Shown here: in pieces, positions 13,201 to 28,200 of the stretch | How the letters are laid out: the number at the start of each line of letters is the position of its first letter | How positions within the stretch are numbered: the first letter of the stretch is position 1 | Assembly: GCF_000315625.1 (NCBI RefSeq) | Contig: NW_005434639.1 | Span: 105,674-169,673, forward strand | From: Guillardia theta CCMP2712 | Lineage: Eukaryota > Cryptophyceae > Pyrenomonadales > Geminigeraceae | Direction of reading: 5' to 3' | DNA length: 64,000 nt | Program-made: the position numbers and the translations under genes | The notes under the pieces: generated by a model | Seen by the model: the letters and a program-made list of their open reading frames with translations, nothing else | What the model was told of the DNA's origin: nothing | Database searches by the model: none

Positions 13201-16200
13201 CTGCCTTGGGCGTCATGATGTAAGCACTTTTCGGGATCGTGACCTGCACGAGAGAACCGGAAAGGATGGGTTTAGCGACCAGGAGCATGAGCATCTGCGA
13301 GGAGTTGAACCAGAGCGACTGTTCGATGGCACCGATCGGGATGGATTCAACCTTGATAGCCAACGACTCGTTGTTGTTGGAGAAAGGATTGGGCACTTGT
13401 TCCAGCGTCTGCCCACTGAGGATAAGGTTTTCATTCTCGATCTTGAAGCCGGGCAGGTACACAGCTACCCAGCTCTGAGCATCGAGCGCATACTCCTGGC
13501 TGCAGTCGGTCTGTGAGGGTCCGCGGACCGAGACAGGATAGAATTTGACGACAATCTGAGTGGCGGTACCGGGTAACGGCGGGACGAATTGAATCTCTGA
13601 ACGAGAAATCATCGATTCGACTGTCGGCGAAGACAGGCGACTGGTCGATAAGACTACTCCATTGCGAGCCGTCATGGAGTAAGAAATGCCGCTGGCGTCG
13701 TCTGCTAGCAAGCCACTCCTAGGCAATGTGATGCCCGCTGTGATAGGGATGGTGATTTGGTTGTTTGCTCCGCTTGCTATCGGCAAGCCCACGTACAGCC
13801 TGACAGTTCGATCGGCCTTGCTCCAAGTTCCTCTGCTGATGAAATCTCCTGACGACGTCGGGACAAACTCAGAGTCCTCTCCGTCGAACCCGGGAAAGGT
13901 CACAGTCAGCACGTCACCGTTGACGAATGCCATTCTGTTGGAGAAGGAGACGGTGATGGATGCAGCGGAGAAGGGAGAGAGGCAGTACTGTGTGCAAGCT
14001 GAGTTCAAGATGCAGAGGAACTGGCAACTGGTTGGGATATTCTGCTTCTGTGCAGCAGTCAGATCTGCGCAAGTGTCGAAGGAAACAGCAAAGCTGTCGA
14101 GATATCCGATGGCTGCACTGATGGGAACCAGAGACGATGCCGTGTTGTCGCTCTTGATGATTGTAACGAGCAGTTTCTTTGAGTTGATCTCTAGGACAGA
14201 CTGCGGCAGGGAAATCGCATTCTCCTGGGGGATTTCGATGGAGAATCGAGAATTTGACGAGGCGTTGGAGTGAAGAATAATCTCAACCTGCCACCTTGTC
14301 GCATCGTACGACCCCGAGACGTTGAGCGATGAAACTAAGGTCAGAGGCCCCGTGACCCCTCCGAAGCCTTGGAGGGTCATCAGAATCCGATCCCCTGGCT
14401 CCAGGTCGACGTAGTTGCGCACCTGTAGCGTTACGGCCGTGACGTCCCCTGCCTTGGGAGGGTCGAAAGAGATGATCGGGCGAAGGACGTCCGAGGTTCG
14501 AGGGGAGAAGGGGAAGGGACAGCTGATCTCAGGGTCACAAGGCAGCTGTCGACTCGTCTCCCCGAAGAATCCTACGTGTTGGACGTTGGTGATCTGAGTG
14601 GGAGGCACCGGCCCGTCAGAAGCTTCGCTGCTCACCAGCAAGGTCAGCAGGTCAGTCGCCAGCCCCTCCTCGGGGAGCCTGACAGATTGTGCGTCTGCTG
14701 GCATGATGATCGTGAGGTCAGTATCAGCTGGGATGTTGGCCGCGTACTTGACGGTCAGGACGAGCTGTTGGGTCTCGAGTATCCACGAGGCCTGAGCGAC
14801 ATAGCTGCCGCACCCGATGGTGTCGGAGTTGGCATCGCAGAGCTTCGGGATTGATTGAGCAGAAATGACTGGGCGACTGGGGCCGAAGAAGAAAGGCAAA
14901 GTAAGAGTGATCGTCTCGAGGCTCTGAAGCCTCATTGAGGCTCTGAAGGAGAATATGATGTCCGAAGGCATGCCGGGGAGAGGGTTGGAAAAGGTCAGCG
15001 TCGGGGAGACGCCGAAGGATCCAACTGGAGTGCAGGTGAGGGCTGGTTGAGGTGTGAGAGGTCCTGAGCCAGCGTTTGAACCCAAGAGGAGGGTCTGGTC
15101 GTTTGTCTTGAGGCCCGTGGACGGAAGGAAGAGACCGATCTCCTCTCCGATCACGATGTCGACTTGCGTGAACTCCTCCACAAACTCGGCGACGGTCATA
15201 GTCAGGATGTTCTGCTGCCTACTCCAGGAGGCGTTCAGCACTGTCCCGTTGGGAGTGCTCTTGACCTGGAACTGACTCTTGCCGTACCCTCCGGTGAAAC
15301 CGACGAGGTAAAGGCTGATTTCATCGGTCGGATACAGCCTCATCCTCGCCTTGAACTTGAAGTAGATTCGGGTGATACTCTTGGCCCTGCCCCTGCCCAG
15401 GAAGCTTTCCTGACAGGCGATGCTGTCTAGAACTCTAGAGCTGTTGTATCCTGGTGGCTCGAAACCTCCAAAGACCGAACTGCAGATGCTTCCGATGCTG
15501 TCAAACTGAAGGTCAGCGATGTCGAAGGAGCCCTGCTGGTACACGGCTGGCGATGAGGTGATGGGGTAGCCCAGGACGGGCCCGGACACGGCGTTGGTGG
15601 AGATGGTGATGTTTCTCTGGTTCTTGACCACCCCCTTGACTGGCAGCCTCACCCCTGAGGTAGAGGAGATCCAGATCTGGATCGGAGTCTCGGCCTCGAT
15701 CTCGCTGCTGACTGTGAGCGTCAGGCCGGCGTTGTTGAAGTTCCAGGAGGCGTCCGGAGATATGTAAGGAGTGTTGGGGACAACCGGAACCAGCGAGAGG
15801 TTGCTAGCGAGAGAGAAGGAGGGGAGGCGGATGAAGATCTCATCCCCACCAACAAGGTTCATGATCGCTTGGAACCAAATGGTGATCTCGCTGGGGTTTC
15901 CTGCCATCTGCGGCTTGTTCGAATGCTTGAAGCTCATGTTGAAGAAAGAGAAGTCCCCGGCGAGGTAGATCCCAGGAGACTTCATGATGGAGGTGGGAAC
16001 ATAGATCCCTTGGTCGAAGTTGGCCGTGGAGACCTTGAGCTGCTGCTGGTTCACCGAGATTCCTTGTCGGGGAATCATCATCTGCAGGGTTGCGGGGACG
16101 GTGATCTCAAGCTTCTGGTTAGCGGGTCTGGCAGACTTGAAGGAGATGATCAGCGTGTTGGTTATATTGACCTTACGCTCAGTCCAGTAGTGATCAGTGA

Positions 16201-19200
16201 CCTTGCTTCCATTGTCAGAGTAGCAGATCCTCGGGATTGAGAAGTAGGCGGTGGTGGCGCAGGTGAAGTTCTCGATCTTGTACACGAAAGGGACCCACTC
16301 GTACGAGTAAAACTGATCGTTGATCACCTGGCTCGTCGTTGCGTTCGTGAAGAACTGCGGCAGGTGCAGCACAACCTGACTTCCGGACGGGATGTCCATC
16401 AAGGGAGTGAAGCTGAAGATGATGGCGGAGACAGTCGCTGCCTTCGGCGGGTTGAAGGCAATGCGGGTATCAGCAAAGTACCCAACCCCAGGAGTGAAGT
16501 CAATGGACTTGGGAGGATAGCTTGACACAGCGACGGTCAGGTCCAACGAGTTTGTCTTGATGCCGTTGACTGGCAGGTAGATTCCGAGCGAGGACGGAAA
16601 AACGACGCTGACTTGCTGTCCTCCCTCCACCTTGTCATTCGCGCAATGCAGCCATAGGACTAGCGTGCTCAGGTTTTGATTCCACCTAGCCGAGAACCTC
16701 GACCCGTCAGGACCGGAGAGCGAGTGAGCCAGTATCTCCTGGGAAGAGTAGAAGAGCGGCAAGTGCACATGCACCGTGTCGTAGTCTTGGAGCGTGTAAG
16801 CTGGGATGAAGCTGAAAGAGATCGCAACAGGAACACCAACCTGCCTTGGTACGAACTCAGAAATCTCGGCGAATGTCATGAACCGAGTCTGGTTCAGCGC
16901 GATGGGCGAAGACGAGCCCAGCACTATGAGACGGAGGGACTTCGCATTGGCTTCTACGAACTTGTGATCGACCTCGAACCCGCTGTTGACGCCTGGTAAT
17001 GACAAGCCTAGGACGATCTCCTGGTTGACAGGAAGGTCTCCTCCACTTGTTAGTGTAATGTTCAAAATCCCTGTAAAGGCCGGGCAAGAACACTCAGTGA
17101 AGTTTGTCTGACATGTGCAAACTCGAATCTGTTTCAGTTGGCTGGCAAACGAGAGGTCCTCGTTGGAGGTGGAGTTCACTGTCGATGCCACGTCAACAAA
17201 CCTAGGGTTCACAGACCTTGACAGTTGCAGGAAGGTCGAATTCGGAAAGTAGTAGAAGACGTTGCACAGGATCTCATCGCTGAGTTCTAAGTTAACGATC
17301 TTGATCATGTACTCTTCCAAAGTTTGATTCATTGTGATGTCATGCAAATTGCAATTCAACGATGTCAAAGAAAAATTTCTTACTTGATGCGGATCAGTAA
17401 CGGTTGTTGAGCTCACTGCTGAGATCCCTGGCAAGGCACAAAACAGGACATCTGAAGTCCGGACAGTCCTCAAGAGAGTGAAATTGAGCTCCAGTCTGAA
17501 CAGGCCCCAGCTTGAAACAGGTACGATGACCAGTGAAGGCAAAAGTTTGAAGGTTCCGAAAGTGAGGTCGACAAAGGAGAAGTCACCATTGTTACAAGAT
17601 GCCGACACTGCCAAGGCGGACAACTTGTAGGAATCGTAATACGTGGGATTCTTGGGAGAGTAGCCGTTGTGGAATGCTATCTCGATCACTGCTGTCGTGA
17701 ACGAAGTGATTTGTTGTCTTACACTGAAAACAATCTCTGTGCTGTTCCAACTCTCCACGGTGAACGATTCATTGGAAGGAGACACTGTCACCTGGCTAGT
17801 TTCGGCGCTGCCCGGGGCCGAAGGAAATTTGAGAACGATCAAATCGGCAGCTCGCAAGTGGTCGGAGTATGAGAACGAGACCTTGACCTTATAGAACTTT
17901 TGATCCTGTTCATTCCCAAAGTGGAGAGTTGCATTGACAAAGTATCCAACTCTGCTCGTTGTGAGCAGAGGAAGCCCCGGATAACTTGTGATGATGCTGT
18001 GTTTCGCCTTGGTTGACACGTTCATGGAAATGACTCCTCCGTCGTCTGCGTTCAACTTGACGCCAAGTATGGATGGGAGCACAAGGTTGATTGCCGTGTG
18101 ATTGCTGAAGTTACGCGCAAATGTAACATTGATCGTGTTGTCTTTAAACGAGATCTGCTTGAAGTTCTCGTTCGGGAGGATACAGGTCATGGCTGCAGTA
18201 GACGTGTTGTTGTCCATGTGGATTCCAGTCAAGGCTATCACCATGATGTCATCAACAAAGAAGTCAAAGTTTGCAAACACAAAGATGCTCAGCTCGATCG
18301 CCTCATCATACTTGAGCGGCGTTGCCACGGCGTACGATCTAGAAAAGGTTCCCACTTTCTTCAGCTGAATCACTGGAACAGGATCTAAGAACCCTCTTGA
18401 AGTCTCAGCGCTGATATTCGCCACCGTGATGCCCGTTAGCGGGATCCTGATGTTGGCAGAGGTAGCGATCAGAATGGAAACCTGCGTGCCCGCGTTGACA
18501 TAGTCGCTGATGCGCAGGTCCAGTCGCTGTTGCCTTGCCTCCCATGCTGTGGACGTGCAGACGTCGGGAGGAATTGAACTTTGCGGACGGAAGCAGAGGT
18601 CGGTCGGGCCCGACATGTTGTACAGCCAGATGGTGATGAGGTCGGAGGGGATCAGATTCTGGTCAGGGCTGAACTGAACGAAGATGGTGGTGATGGAGCC
18701 AGGGGAGGAAGGGTCGAAGGAGACTACGGGCTGTTTTCCCGCTGTCACCCAGTTCATGGAGACCACCGCTCCGCTAGAAAGCGACCCAGGTCTCATACTA
18801 AGAGTTCCGTCCGCAGCGTCCGTTCCGATCATGAGCGTGGGAGAGTTCTCCGGCAGGTAGGCTTCAGGAAGCATGAGGCCGAGACTAGATGGGATCTCAA
18901 AGCTCGCCTCGTCTCCTCGGTTGAAGCAGAACCCAGGTTGAATCGTGATGACCAGCATGTCGGTAGAACACCAGGTCGACCATGTGACGGTGTAGTTGAC
19001 CACAGGCGAGACTCGAGGGATCAACGTTGTGTTGCCTGCCTGCTGCACGAAGTCAGCGAGCAAAGCTTCCAGCTCAAGGAGAGCTGGAGGTTTGCCGACA
19101 ACTGTCGAGTCGCAAGACACGCGCTGCCCGGCTACTGTGTCGTTTGAGTTGTTGAAGGTGGAAAGAACCAAACTTGCGTCTTGAACAGAGCATTCAAACC

Positions 19201-22200
19201 CTTTGCTGCATTTCGAGAAGTTTGTCTGCAGGAACGGGAACAGGTTTTCCGCGGGAGTTTCGACGAATTGGAAATTCGTTGCACTCGACAAATTTGCCTC
19301 TTGAAAGACTACGTGCTCTGTGTTGACAGACTCCTGCGTCTTCTGGAAGTGAGGGAGCCTGAGGAAAATATTGTCGTAGGCGAACAACTGGACTGAAGTC
19401 TTGAACTGCAACTTGAGCTTGACCGGTTGGCTGGTGACCCGGGGGATATAACTGAGCGTTGCAGACTCGAAGGCAGCGACTGACTGCGGCTCTATGAAGA
19501 TCCATGGCAGCGAGACGGCTGGTGATTGGAATTTTTCCTGACCTTGGAGCTCTGTGTAAAAGTCTCGTAGAGTCCCACAGCTGGAGTTCGTTGTCCAGTT
19601 GCAAGGTGACAGATGGAGCAGTCGGAGCGTGATGTTGTGACCTGATAGCGGTACGCCAGAGCTCGGCAGCCTTACCCCGTACGAGCTGGAGACGGTGAAG
19701 CTGATCTGTTCCCTTGCAGAGAAGTTCCTCTCGGGAGAGATGTAGACTGCAGCACAGGTGCTCGTCACCAACATAGTCACGTTGAGGCCTTCGTGTACGT
19801 CGTTGAGGCTCGTGCAGGAGGCGTTGCAGCGTTGCTGACAGACATCCTGGGAGCTGTTGAAGAACGAGAAACTCTCGCATTGCTGCATGAGGGCTCCGGC
19901 GTACCTCAAAGGGTCAGAGCAGAGTCTCACGCATTCAGCGTTACAAGCTGCCGTGACCTCGGCCTGCTCTGCCACCTGGTTGACGTGAAACCCTGGGAGG
20001 ATGAACTGCAGCGAGTCCTCTCGTATCAAGTCGATGTCAAGGGAGAACCCAAACTTGAGGTCTGTGACTTCGTTGGCAAACGCGGGGGTACTGAACTGCA
20101 AGCTCGGGCTCAGCGCAAAGATCCCGACGGGCTGGGAAGCCTTGAGGGCGACGGGGTAGACGAGGCCGCTGGACGCGTCGGTCCACACCTTGAAAGACTG
20201 GTTGCTGCCTGCTATGCTGAAGGCTGGGGTCTTGAACCCCTCGCTCTTGGGTATCATAACAGATACATGATCTCCCCTGCCGATCGGGCGGTTCACCACG
20301 AGCCGCAAGGTGGAGCTGGCAGCTGACCAGGTGGCGTTTGCCATGCTTGAGTTGTCTCTTCCGCAGTCTGAGAGATACTCGCTGGAGTTGAGACTGATTG
20401 GGTCGTAAAGCAACCAGGCAAGCTGGTGGAAGTCGACGAAGGGGTTTCTGTTGCCTTGGTACTCTTCGATCAGATCGTTCCTCATCATCTCTACTTCACT
20501 CGGCGGGTCCTCTATGTTCCACCTCAGCAGGGTGGGCAGCTGACCCATGTAGCAGTCTGAACGGAAGCAGCCGTACTGTGACTGGTCCGAGAAACAGCAA
20601 CGGGTTTGCTCATCAGGACTGAAACCCTTGAGGTCGAGATTCGCCTCACCATCTTCTCCGTCGTACCTCAACGACATGTATAGCAAGGATCTCGCGATAT
20701 CTCCCCTGACTTGCGCCGGAGGTTCAAAGAGGTCAGTTGAGACGCTCCACTCTGAGCTGTAGCGCACTTTGAGGTCAAAGTCCGCCATGCAGCTGTCATC
20801 GCACATGTCAAAGAGCATTGCCGTCTTATTGTAGTACCGGCCCTCGGTGGCTCGGTACAGCTCGGGCTCGTGGAGCAGACGGTTGAGAGAGACCTCGCTG
20901 GGGTAGCGATTGTGGAAGTCCAGCGAGGGAGGGAACAGCACGCTGTCAGAGTCTTCACCGCAGTAAGGTTCCGATCCCATCGACCTCGACCACAAGTTGG
21001 TGAACTTCCATGAGGAGTTGTCGAGGCTGAAGTTGAGCACCCTGCCGCTGTAGATCGAGCGCACTGGCCCCCATTCAGCGACCCTCCTCTCCATCTCGAA
21101 CAGCTTCGCCATCGATGCCGCTGAGCCCGCTGGGCGCTGGTGCGTCCTCCTGATACGATCGTGCATGGCTCTGCGGAGCTCAACCCCTCCCTTGCCGCAG
21201 ACCCCGCGGTAGTAGCCGGCTGCAAGGGAGCTGCCGTCCTGGTACTCGTTAGAGACACAAGGGCTGCAGATGTATTGAGTGGGCAGTTTGGAGTCAGGGA
21301 GTTGTCGATGCGTGTAGTGCCCGGAAGACTCCACAACAGGCTCGCCGTCTCCTCCTGCTCTCTCGAACCCCTCGAGGCTGACGTAGACGTGCTCTCCCCT
21401 CAGGAGCGGCATGTTGGGACTGAACTCAAACTGGATGTAAGTATCGGTGTTGGGTCTTGGGTCCCACTTGAGGGTGCTGACTTGGAAGCTGCCGATAGTC
21501 GGAAAGCTGCTGATGGCGTGCTTGAGGAATTTGCCATGGGCCCCGTGGGCACTGATAGTTACAGGGTTGCTCTGTGCAGACAGGCCGTCGGGTGGGAGGC
21601 TCAACCCGGACTTGGAAGGGATGATAACGATGACGCGCTTGTAGGGCTCCAGGTCTCGCTCGCAAGTAGTAGTCAGCACTGACGTGCTGTGGTTCCAAGA
21701 AGCGAAGGTGAAGAAGCCAAGAGGGTAGGATTGGATGGGGAAGCATTCCCCCCCAGACAAGGAGAAATTCTGGAATTCAAAGTTCACGACAGATCCTTTG
21801 GAGAGCTTCATGCCAGCAAGAAATCCCAAGTACATGGTGCAGGGAAATCCAGGATTGAAAGGAACAGGGTATATGAACGAGGGGTGGCTGAAAAATCCCA
21901 GGCTCGTTACCGGAAATGTCAAATTCTCCACCACGCCATACTTTGCAAGGACAGTGATCATCGAAGTGGTCTCAATCGCCTCTATCCCGTACTTGTAGTA
22001 GAGAGCATTTTCCGGGGGGATGAAGAGAGTAGTTTGCATGCAGGATTCCGTGTGGAAAGAGCCTTCCATGAGAGTAAGAGTCAGTTGAGAGTCGGACCAA
22101 CGCCCTCGCATTCTATCTTGTCCGTCAACCAAGACCCTGATCCCTTGCATGTCATCGGCAGTTACAAACGGCAAGACCAATTTGATTGTGTCAAACTCGT

Positions 22201-25200
22201 ACAACGGGAACGAGAGCGAGAAAGCGAGCGTGAGCTGGATCGGAGAATGGTCATCAGCAGCATCCAGCGAGATTTCTGGTCTGACCATGAAATTTCCGAG
22301 CGGCTCGATTCTCATTGGGACCGCAAACTTCTTCATGGCATCATCGTACACAAACATTGCCCCCTCCTTCCATTCAGCTGGAATCCCAGTCTTGGGGAGC
22401 ACGATCCCAACGCTGCTGGGGATCATCAGGTCAAAGTGCTTCAACCCGACCTGCATGTCCGATGCTGACTCAGCGCTCTCGTACACGAGACGCAGCTCAT
22501 TGTGCTCCTCGCAGGTGTCGGAGCAGGAGACGTACTCCAGCACAGTGCTGGGCATACAGGAAGGAAAGTCAATCGCCAACGTCTGGTTCGTCCAACTGTT
22601 GTTCATACAGACGCGGGTGCAGGAGCGTTCGTACACCCACGTCATGTTGAAGCTCGTGGTGGGCTGGGGGGTGCTGATAAGAAGGTTTTCAAGTGAAGGC
22701 CCAACGAAGCCCGGCAGGATCAAGCTGATGACGTATCCTGACTTGGGCCGCCTGAGGCAGATCTTGATGAAGAGCTGAACCAGACGGTCAGCGTTGAGCA
22801 GCTCAAACCGGAGGACGGGAACTTCGCACACAGGCGCCGAGAAGAGGCCGATGGGAACAGCCGCAAAGGGAACCTGTGTGGAGTTGACAAGTTGATGGTA
22901 TGGTATCACCCCAGCAGTGGCGTCGAACGAGACGGTGAAAGCTGCATTGTTGAGAGCAAACCCAGTAGCAGGTAGCGTGATCCCAGATTCCGACGGGATC
23001 CAGACAGTTACATGTTGGTCTGGTAAGATCGTATTGTTGACTACAAGCCGCATCGTCCCCAGCGACTGGCTCCATGTAGCTTCAGAGAAGAGTCTGTCAG
23101 GTAGAGAAAACAAGGTCAGAGAGGAATTTGAGGGGCCGGACAAGCCTTGCAATCGCAGCAAGATTGTTTCTCCCTTGTTCATGTTCACATTCACAGAGAA
23201 CACAAACTTGATCGTGGTTGTCTCTCCAGCAATCGGCGGCAAGAACAACAAACCAGCGAAGTTGACTGAGCCAATAAACGAATAATTCAGGATAGCTCGC
23301 TCGAGCACTGGGCCTTCTTTAGCATCTGTCCTGATGGTGAAAGTGTGATTTGAGCCAACTCCTGCCTTGGGTACGATGATCGAACAGTGGGAGGAGGAGA
23401 CGAAAACCCAACTTGCGTTTTGTGATGCGAAGGAGGAATCATTAACAGGTGTGAAAGCAGCAGACACGTTGAACGAGAGAGTTTGCTCTTGAGGATTCCA
23501 GCTAGCATGATAGAAAAGCTTGTGAGGATGAGACGTCACAGGAAACTCATGGCAAACAGCCCCGGAGAAACCAGCGAGCTTGACAACAACAACATCCCCT
23601 GGGCTCAAGTCCATGTTCGGGGTGAAGGAAACATTGATATCAGTAGGACTTCCATAGATACGAGGGGAAAACACGATGGAAACGTCGGAGAAGGAGCCAA
23701 CAGGAGGGTTCTTGAGAATGGGAGTGAAAGGGATGTTTCCGTTCCTTGACATGACAGATATTGTCGAAACATTTTCATCCCTCCTCAAAGGCCGATGGGG
23801 TAACATGATTCCATTTTGCCAAAGGAACTTGACGACGATTGGCTGCATCGAGGGGACGGAGGCGTTGAGCACTGTCAGAGCTATTCCTGTGCTGTTGCAG
23901 TTGGTGATCCAGTCAGGATGGAAGACGTCTTGCATCGCTGCTGCAACCTCGACCTGCTTCGAGTAGTCCTGGCGCTGGAAGCCGTGAAGGTAGATAAAAA
24001 CTCTGTCTCCTCTGATCAGGTCGAAGGTGACTGTGAACTTTACCTCAACCTCCACCACCGCGTTCACGATTAGCGGAGAGTAGGAGAGAGAGGTGTCCAT
24101 AACGATGCCAACGGATTGTGCGAACAGCAAGTCGGTGGAGGGGACGGGACCGTTGAACGCAGATGTCAAGATCTTGAAACTGGTCTGGTTGGGATACATC
24201 CCACCGACGGGGATCTTGATCCGTGCGGATGGATCAACGTAAATCTTGACATTCGTATCGATCTGCACATCGGCTGAGAACACGAACGTCAACAGGCTTC
24301 GTGCTCTATCTACCGTCCCCACCAGCTCAGCTCTTGTACCATCTTCATACAGGCAGGCACCTGTAAAGTTCTGAGCTTCAAAGTCGATCAAGCTGTACTC
24401 AAGAAACATCTCATCTGCTGCTCTAATGTGCATCCTCACTCCAATCATCATCAGCAGCGCTGCATACTGCCCAGCGACGGGCGGCAGGAGGAACAGTCTG
24501 GGGTAGACGAAGGAACCCACTGGGAAGACATTGGAGAAAGAAGTCTGCTCTGTTTGGACAGCGATGGAGATGTTGTATACGGTGCTAGAGTAGAGTCCTG
24601 ACCTGTAGATAGGACCATCATCACTGGCTACTGCGATCCAGAAATTAGATTGGTTCTCCCGCACTCCTACCACCGGTATCACTAGGCCCAGAGTTCTTGG
24701 CAGCACAAAACTGATCAAGGTCTCTGCCGGGACGTCATCTTGGCTGTCGACGACAATCAGAGAGTCAGAGGCGTTCCATGACACGTTGAACGACAGGTTC
24801 CTGTCAGAGACGACTGGGAAGTCAACGAACGAGTCCCCTTGGAAGTTGGGCAAGGGAAACGTGATGGTCTCCCTCATCGCCAAATCCATGGAGAGGGCGA
24901 GAGAAACGAAGATGTCCGCTGCTTCCCCAGCCTTACCCAAATGCCGCATCAGGTGAGGGTCCAAAACCGTCTCGAACCTGATGGTGGGCCCGTACAAGAT
25001 TGACCCGATAGTGTCGACGTGGATGGGGACAGGGGTCCGAGGGCCGTAGAATGCGTTGCTGGCGATGGTGAAATTCTGCTGTTTCCTGATTCCGTTCACT
25101 GGTAAACTGATCCCAGCGTCAGTACCAACAACAACCTCGATAACTTCGAGCGGGTCGATCCGCTGTGAGACGATCATTACCAGAGTCTTAGTTTGCAAGT

Positions 25201-28200
25201 TCCAGGTAGCGTTCTGAAGGTGAGGAGAGAACTGTAGGGTAATGTTCGTATTGCTGTCCCCTCCGAAGGAATCGAGCTGTAAGATGATAAGTTCTCCCTC
25301 CAAGATCTTCATGGTAGGGACGAAGCGAAGAAACAGGTTGGCGACAGCTCCTGCGTACCGAGGCTCGAAGGTGACGTAAGGGGCGCTGTCCAAACTCGTC
25401 GACCCGTAGATCATCCCGACAGGATTGGAGCGAGGGACTTGGATCGGGAGCACCGGGCCGTCAGTAGCATTGCAGGAGATGAAGAAACCCGACTGGTTCC
25501 ACTCGAGCCCCACCTTGGGCGGTATGAGACCCTGGTTGGCGAGGACTTCAAGGGTCAAGCTCGAGTGCGCAGAGAGGTTGGCTCCTATCAGAAACTCCAA
25601 CTTCTGCCCGACGGGATCCCACATCGCCGATGTCACCACCTCTGGAGGGAGACTGCCGACTCGGATGATCCTCTGTTCGGAGGACGAGGAGTAGAAATTG
25701 GGGAGGTCGAGACGGATCGTTTCGCCATTGTTCAGCTCCATGGGCACTTGGAGGAACAGAGTCATCGTCGTTGGTAGGGTCGGGGTAAACCTGAGCTCAG
25801 GCGACCTCTCCTCCAATCGCAACCGGGCAAAGAAAGATCCAACGGGCCTGACTAGCGCGGGACTGACACTCGACACCGGGCCCTGGGCCGCGTTGACCGT
25901 GATCAGGATTCCGTGCTGCTGGCGTCTGACGCCGGACTCCGGTAGGTACAGTCCAGAAGCGTTGAGGACCTTGATGAAAATCCGGGTACCTGCAAGGATG
26001 GTGGGCCCGGCACAGGAGTCAGCGACTGTGAAGGTAAGAGTGGACGTGGTCAAGTTCCAAGAAGATGTAGAGATCTTGGCAGCTGGCTCCACATGGAGGG
26101 AGAGAGGGGACAGCGAGGAGCCCTGAAAGCTAGGCAAGAGCACAGTGAATGTCTCGCCGGGGAACAAGGGCATGCTGAACTTGAGTTGCATTGATATGTT
26201 GACATTCTCCCCTGCTATCGGAGGCTCGAAGTAGATCAGACTCTCCATCACAGCTCCGACGGGCTGTACGAAGTCTACGCGCGCGTTCCTCACCGCCCCG
26301 TCGCGGGAGTTGGTTGAGACCCTGAAGTCGAAGACGTTGAAAGGGACCCCGTAGGTCGGCAACCGAAATTTGGACGAGCGGTCGAGCTTGATGGAGCATC
26401 CTTGAAAGGAAGGGATCTTGGAGAACACGAGGAAAGAGATTTCGTTGACTGAAGGATCCCAGGAGGAGAAGTTCACCTCGCAACCCTCGCTCACCGTTTG
26501 GACTTCATCTCCCTCCCATGCAAACTCCGGCAGCGAGAAGACGACAGACTCGCCGGAGCCGATATCCATGCCGGGAGTGAAGGAGAAGATGACGTCGACA
26601 GACTGGTTGGCGACCGGAGAGGAAAAGTGCAGGGAGGAGTAGGCGAACCTTCCGATGGTAGAGACGAAATCGAAGTAGAAGGGGAAGGGCTTGATCGAGG
26701 AGGTATAGAAGGTAACAGTAAACTCATGCACGTTCCTGGTCCTGATCCCGGGGAAGGGGAGCAGGAGGGCAGCAGAGGAAGGGACTTCGACGTGGAAGAG
26801 TTGATCCTTCTTGACGACTTGGCCACACCTCACAGTGACATTGAACCGTTGGAGGACTGGAAGCCACTGAATGTTGACTAGGTCTTTCGAGGACCCTTGC
26901 AAGCCTGCGATCTGAGAGATAGCTTCGCCAGTGAAACCTGGCAAGTGGATCAAGAAGTACTCCTGCGCAACGATGTCAAACGCAGGGACGAAGGCGATGA
27001 TGATTGCTGCGGCTTCTCCTGCATTGATGGGGTTGAAAGTGATGGACGAGTTGGTAACGTTATTGACGTAAGGGCCACTGGCGGCATGCCGGAACGGCCG
27101 GCAGTCCTTGCACTGCACTTGAGACGTGTAGACAAGAGAGGTTGTGGTCGAGAAGTTCGAACGACCGACGATCCTCGTGTTGAAATTTGACAAGTACAAC
27201 TTCAGGAGGGTCCCGCGCGGAATGCTCTTCCTCCCAACCGTCAACAAGAGGGTCTCGTTGGAGGGGAACCAGAGGGCCTCGTGTACGGTCGAAGTGTAGG
27301 GCTCGAACAGGAAGGAGGAGGAGTTGTACATCGATAGGCTCTGTGCCGTCGCCCCCCCAATCTGATCCGGGCAAGAGGCCGATGGGTCCAATCTCTGGGC
27401 GTTCAAGGCAAACCCGTCTTTCAAGCACCTGCTCATGCCGATACCAGCCTGACATAACGATACCTTCTGTTGGGGGTTGTCCAGACTGAAGTAGGCGCTT
27501 TCTGACGGGCATGTCGGCGACAGAGCCGGAGCAGGGCAGTAGCTGGGGCAGAGGAAAGAGGCGCAATCTGCAATCTGCAAGTCTGCAATGTCTTCGATGC
27601 CCCAGCCGCAGCCGAGGAGAGTACGTCTTGTGGTGACGTCACAGACTCTGTCGACAGAGAAGAGGCCGGCAGACAGACCAGCCAGCGGTACTTGACATGT
27701 ATCGTTGCAGTCGGAGCGCTGGAGACCGTGCAGTTCGAGCTGTACGGAGGAGCGAGGCTCCAAGTCGACGTCAAATCTCATCACGATCTCGACCTCGGCG
27801 TCATACCCGACCCTGCTGTCGTTCAGTCGAACAGAGACTGGGTACTGCAAGGGGGCCAGCCCGCTGACAACGAGAGGGAAAGAGTCCAAGATCAGCCCTT
27901 GCTTCGCGTTGCAGGAGAGCTGGAAGGACGTCTCGTCCAGCTCGTCCCTCATCAGGTATACTCCAGCTGGGAGAGGTACTCGGACCGTGATTTTCTCTCG
28001 AGCGCCGACAGACTGATTGAACACAAAGAAGATTGGTAGGACGATACTCTGATTCCCACCTGTCCCATTCGCGCCAGGGTCAGAGGGTTGGGTGCAATCG
28101 CCGAGGTCAACGCGGCCATGGCTGAAGGAGGTGAAGTTCTCAATGCAGCAAGAACTGCAGGACTCAAGGAAGGTGCCCCTTAGCGGGAGCTTCAACCTAA

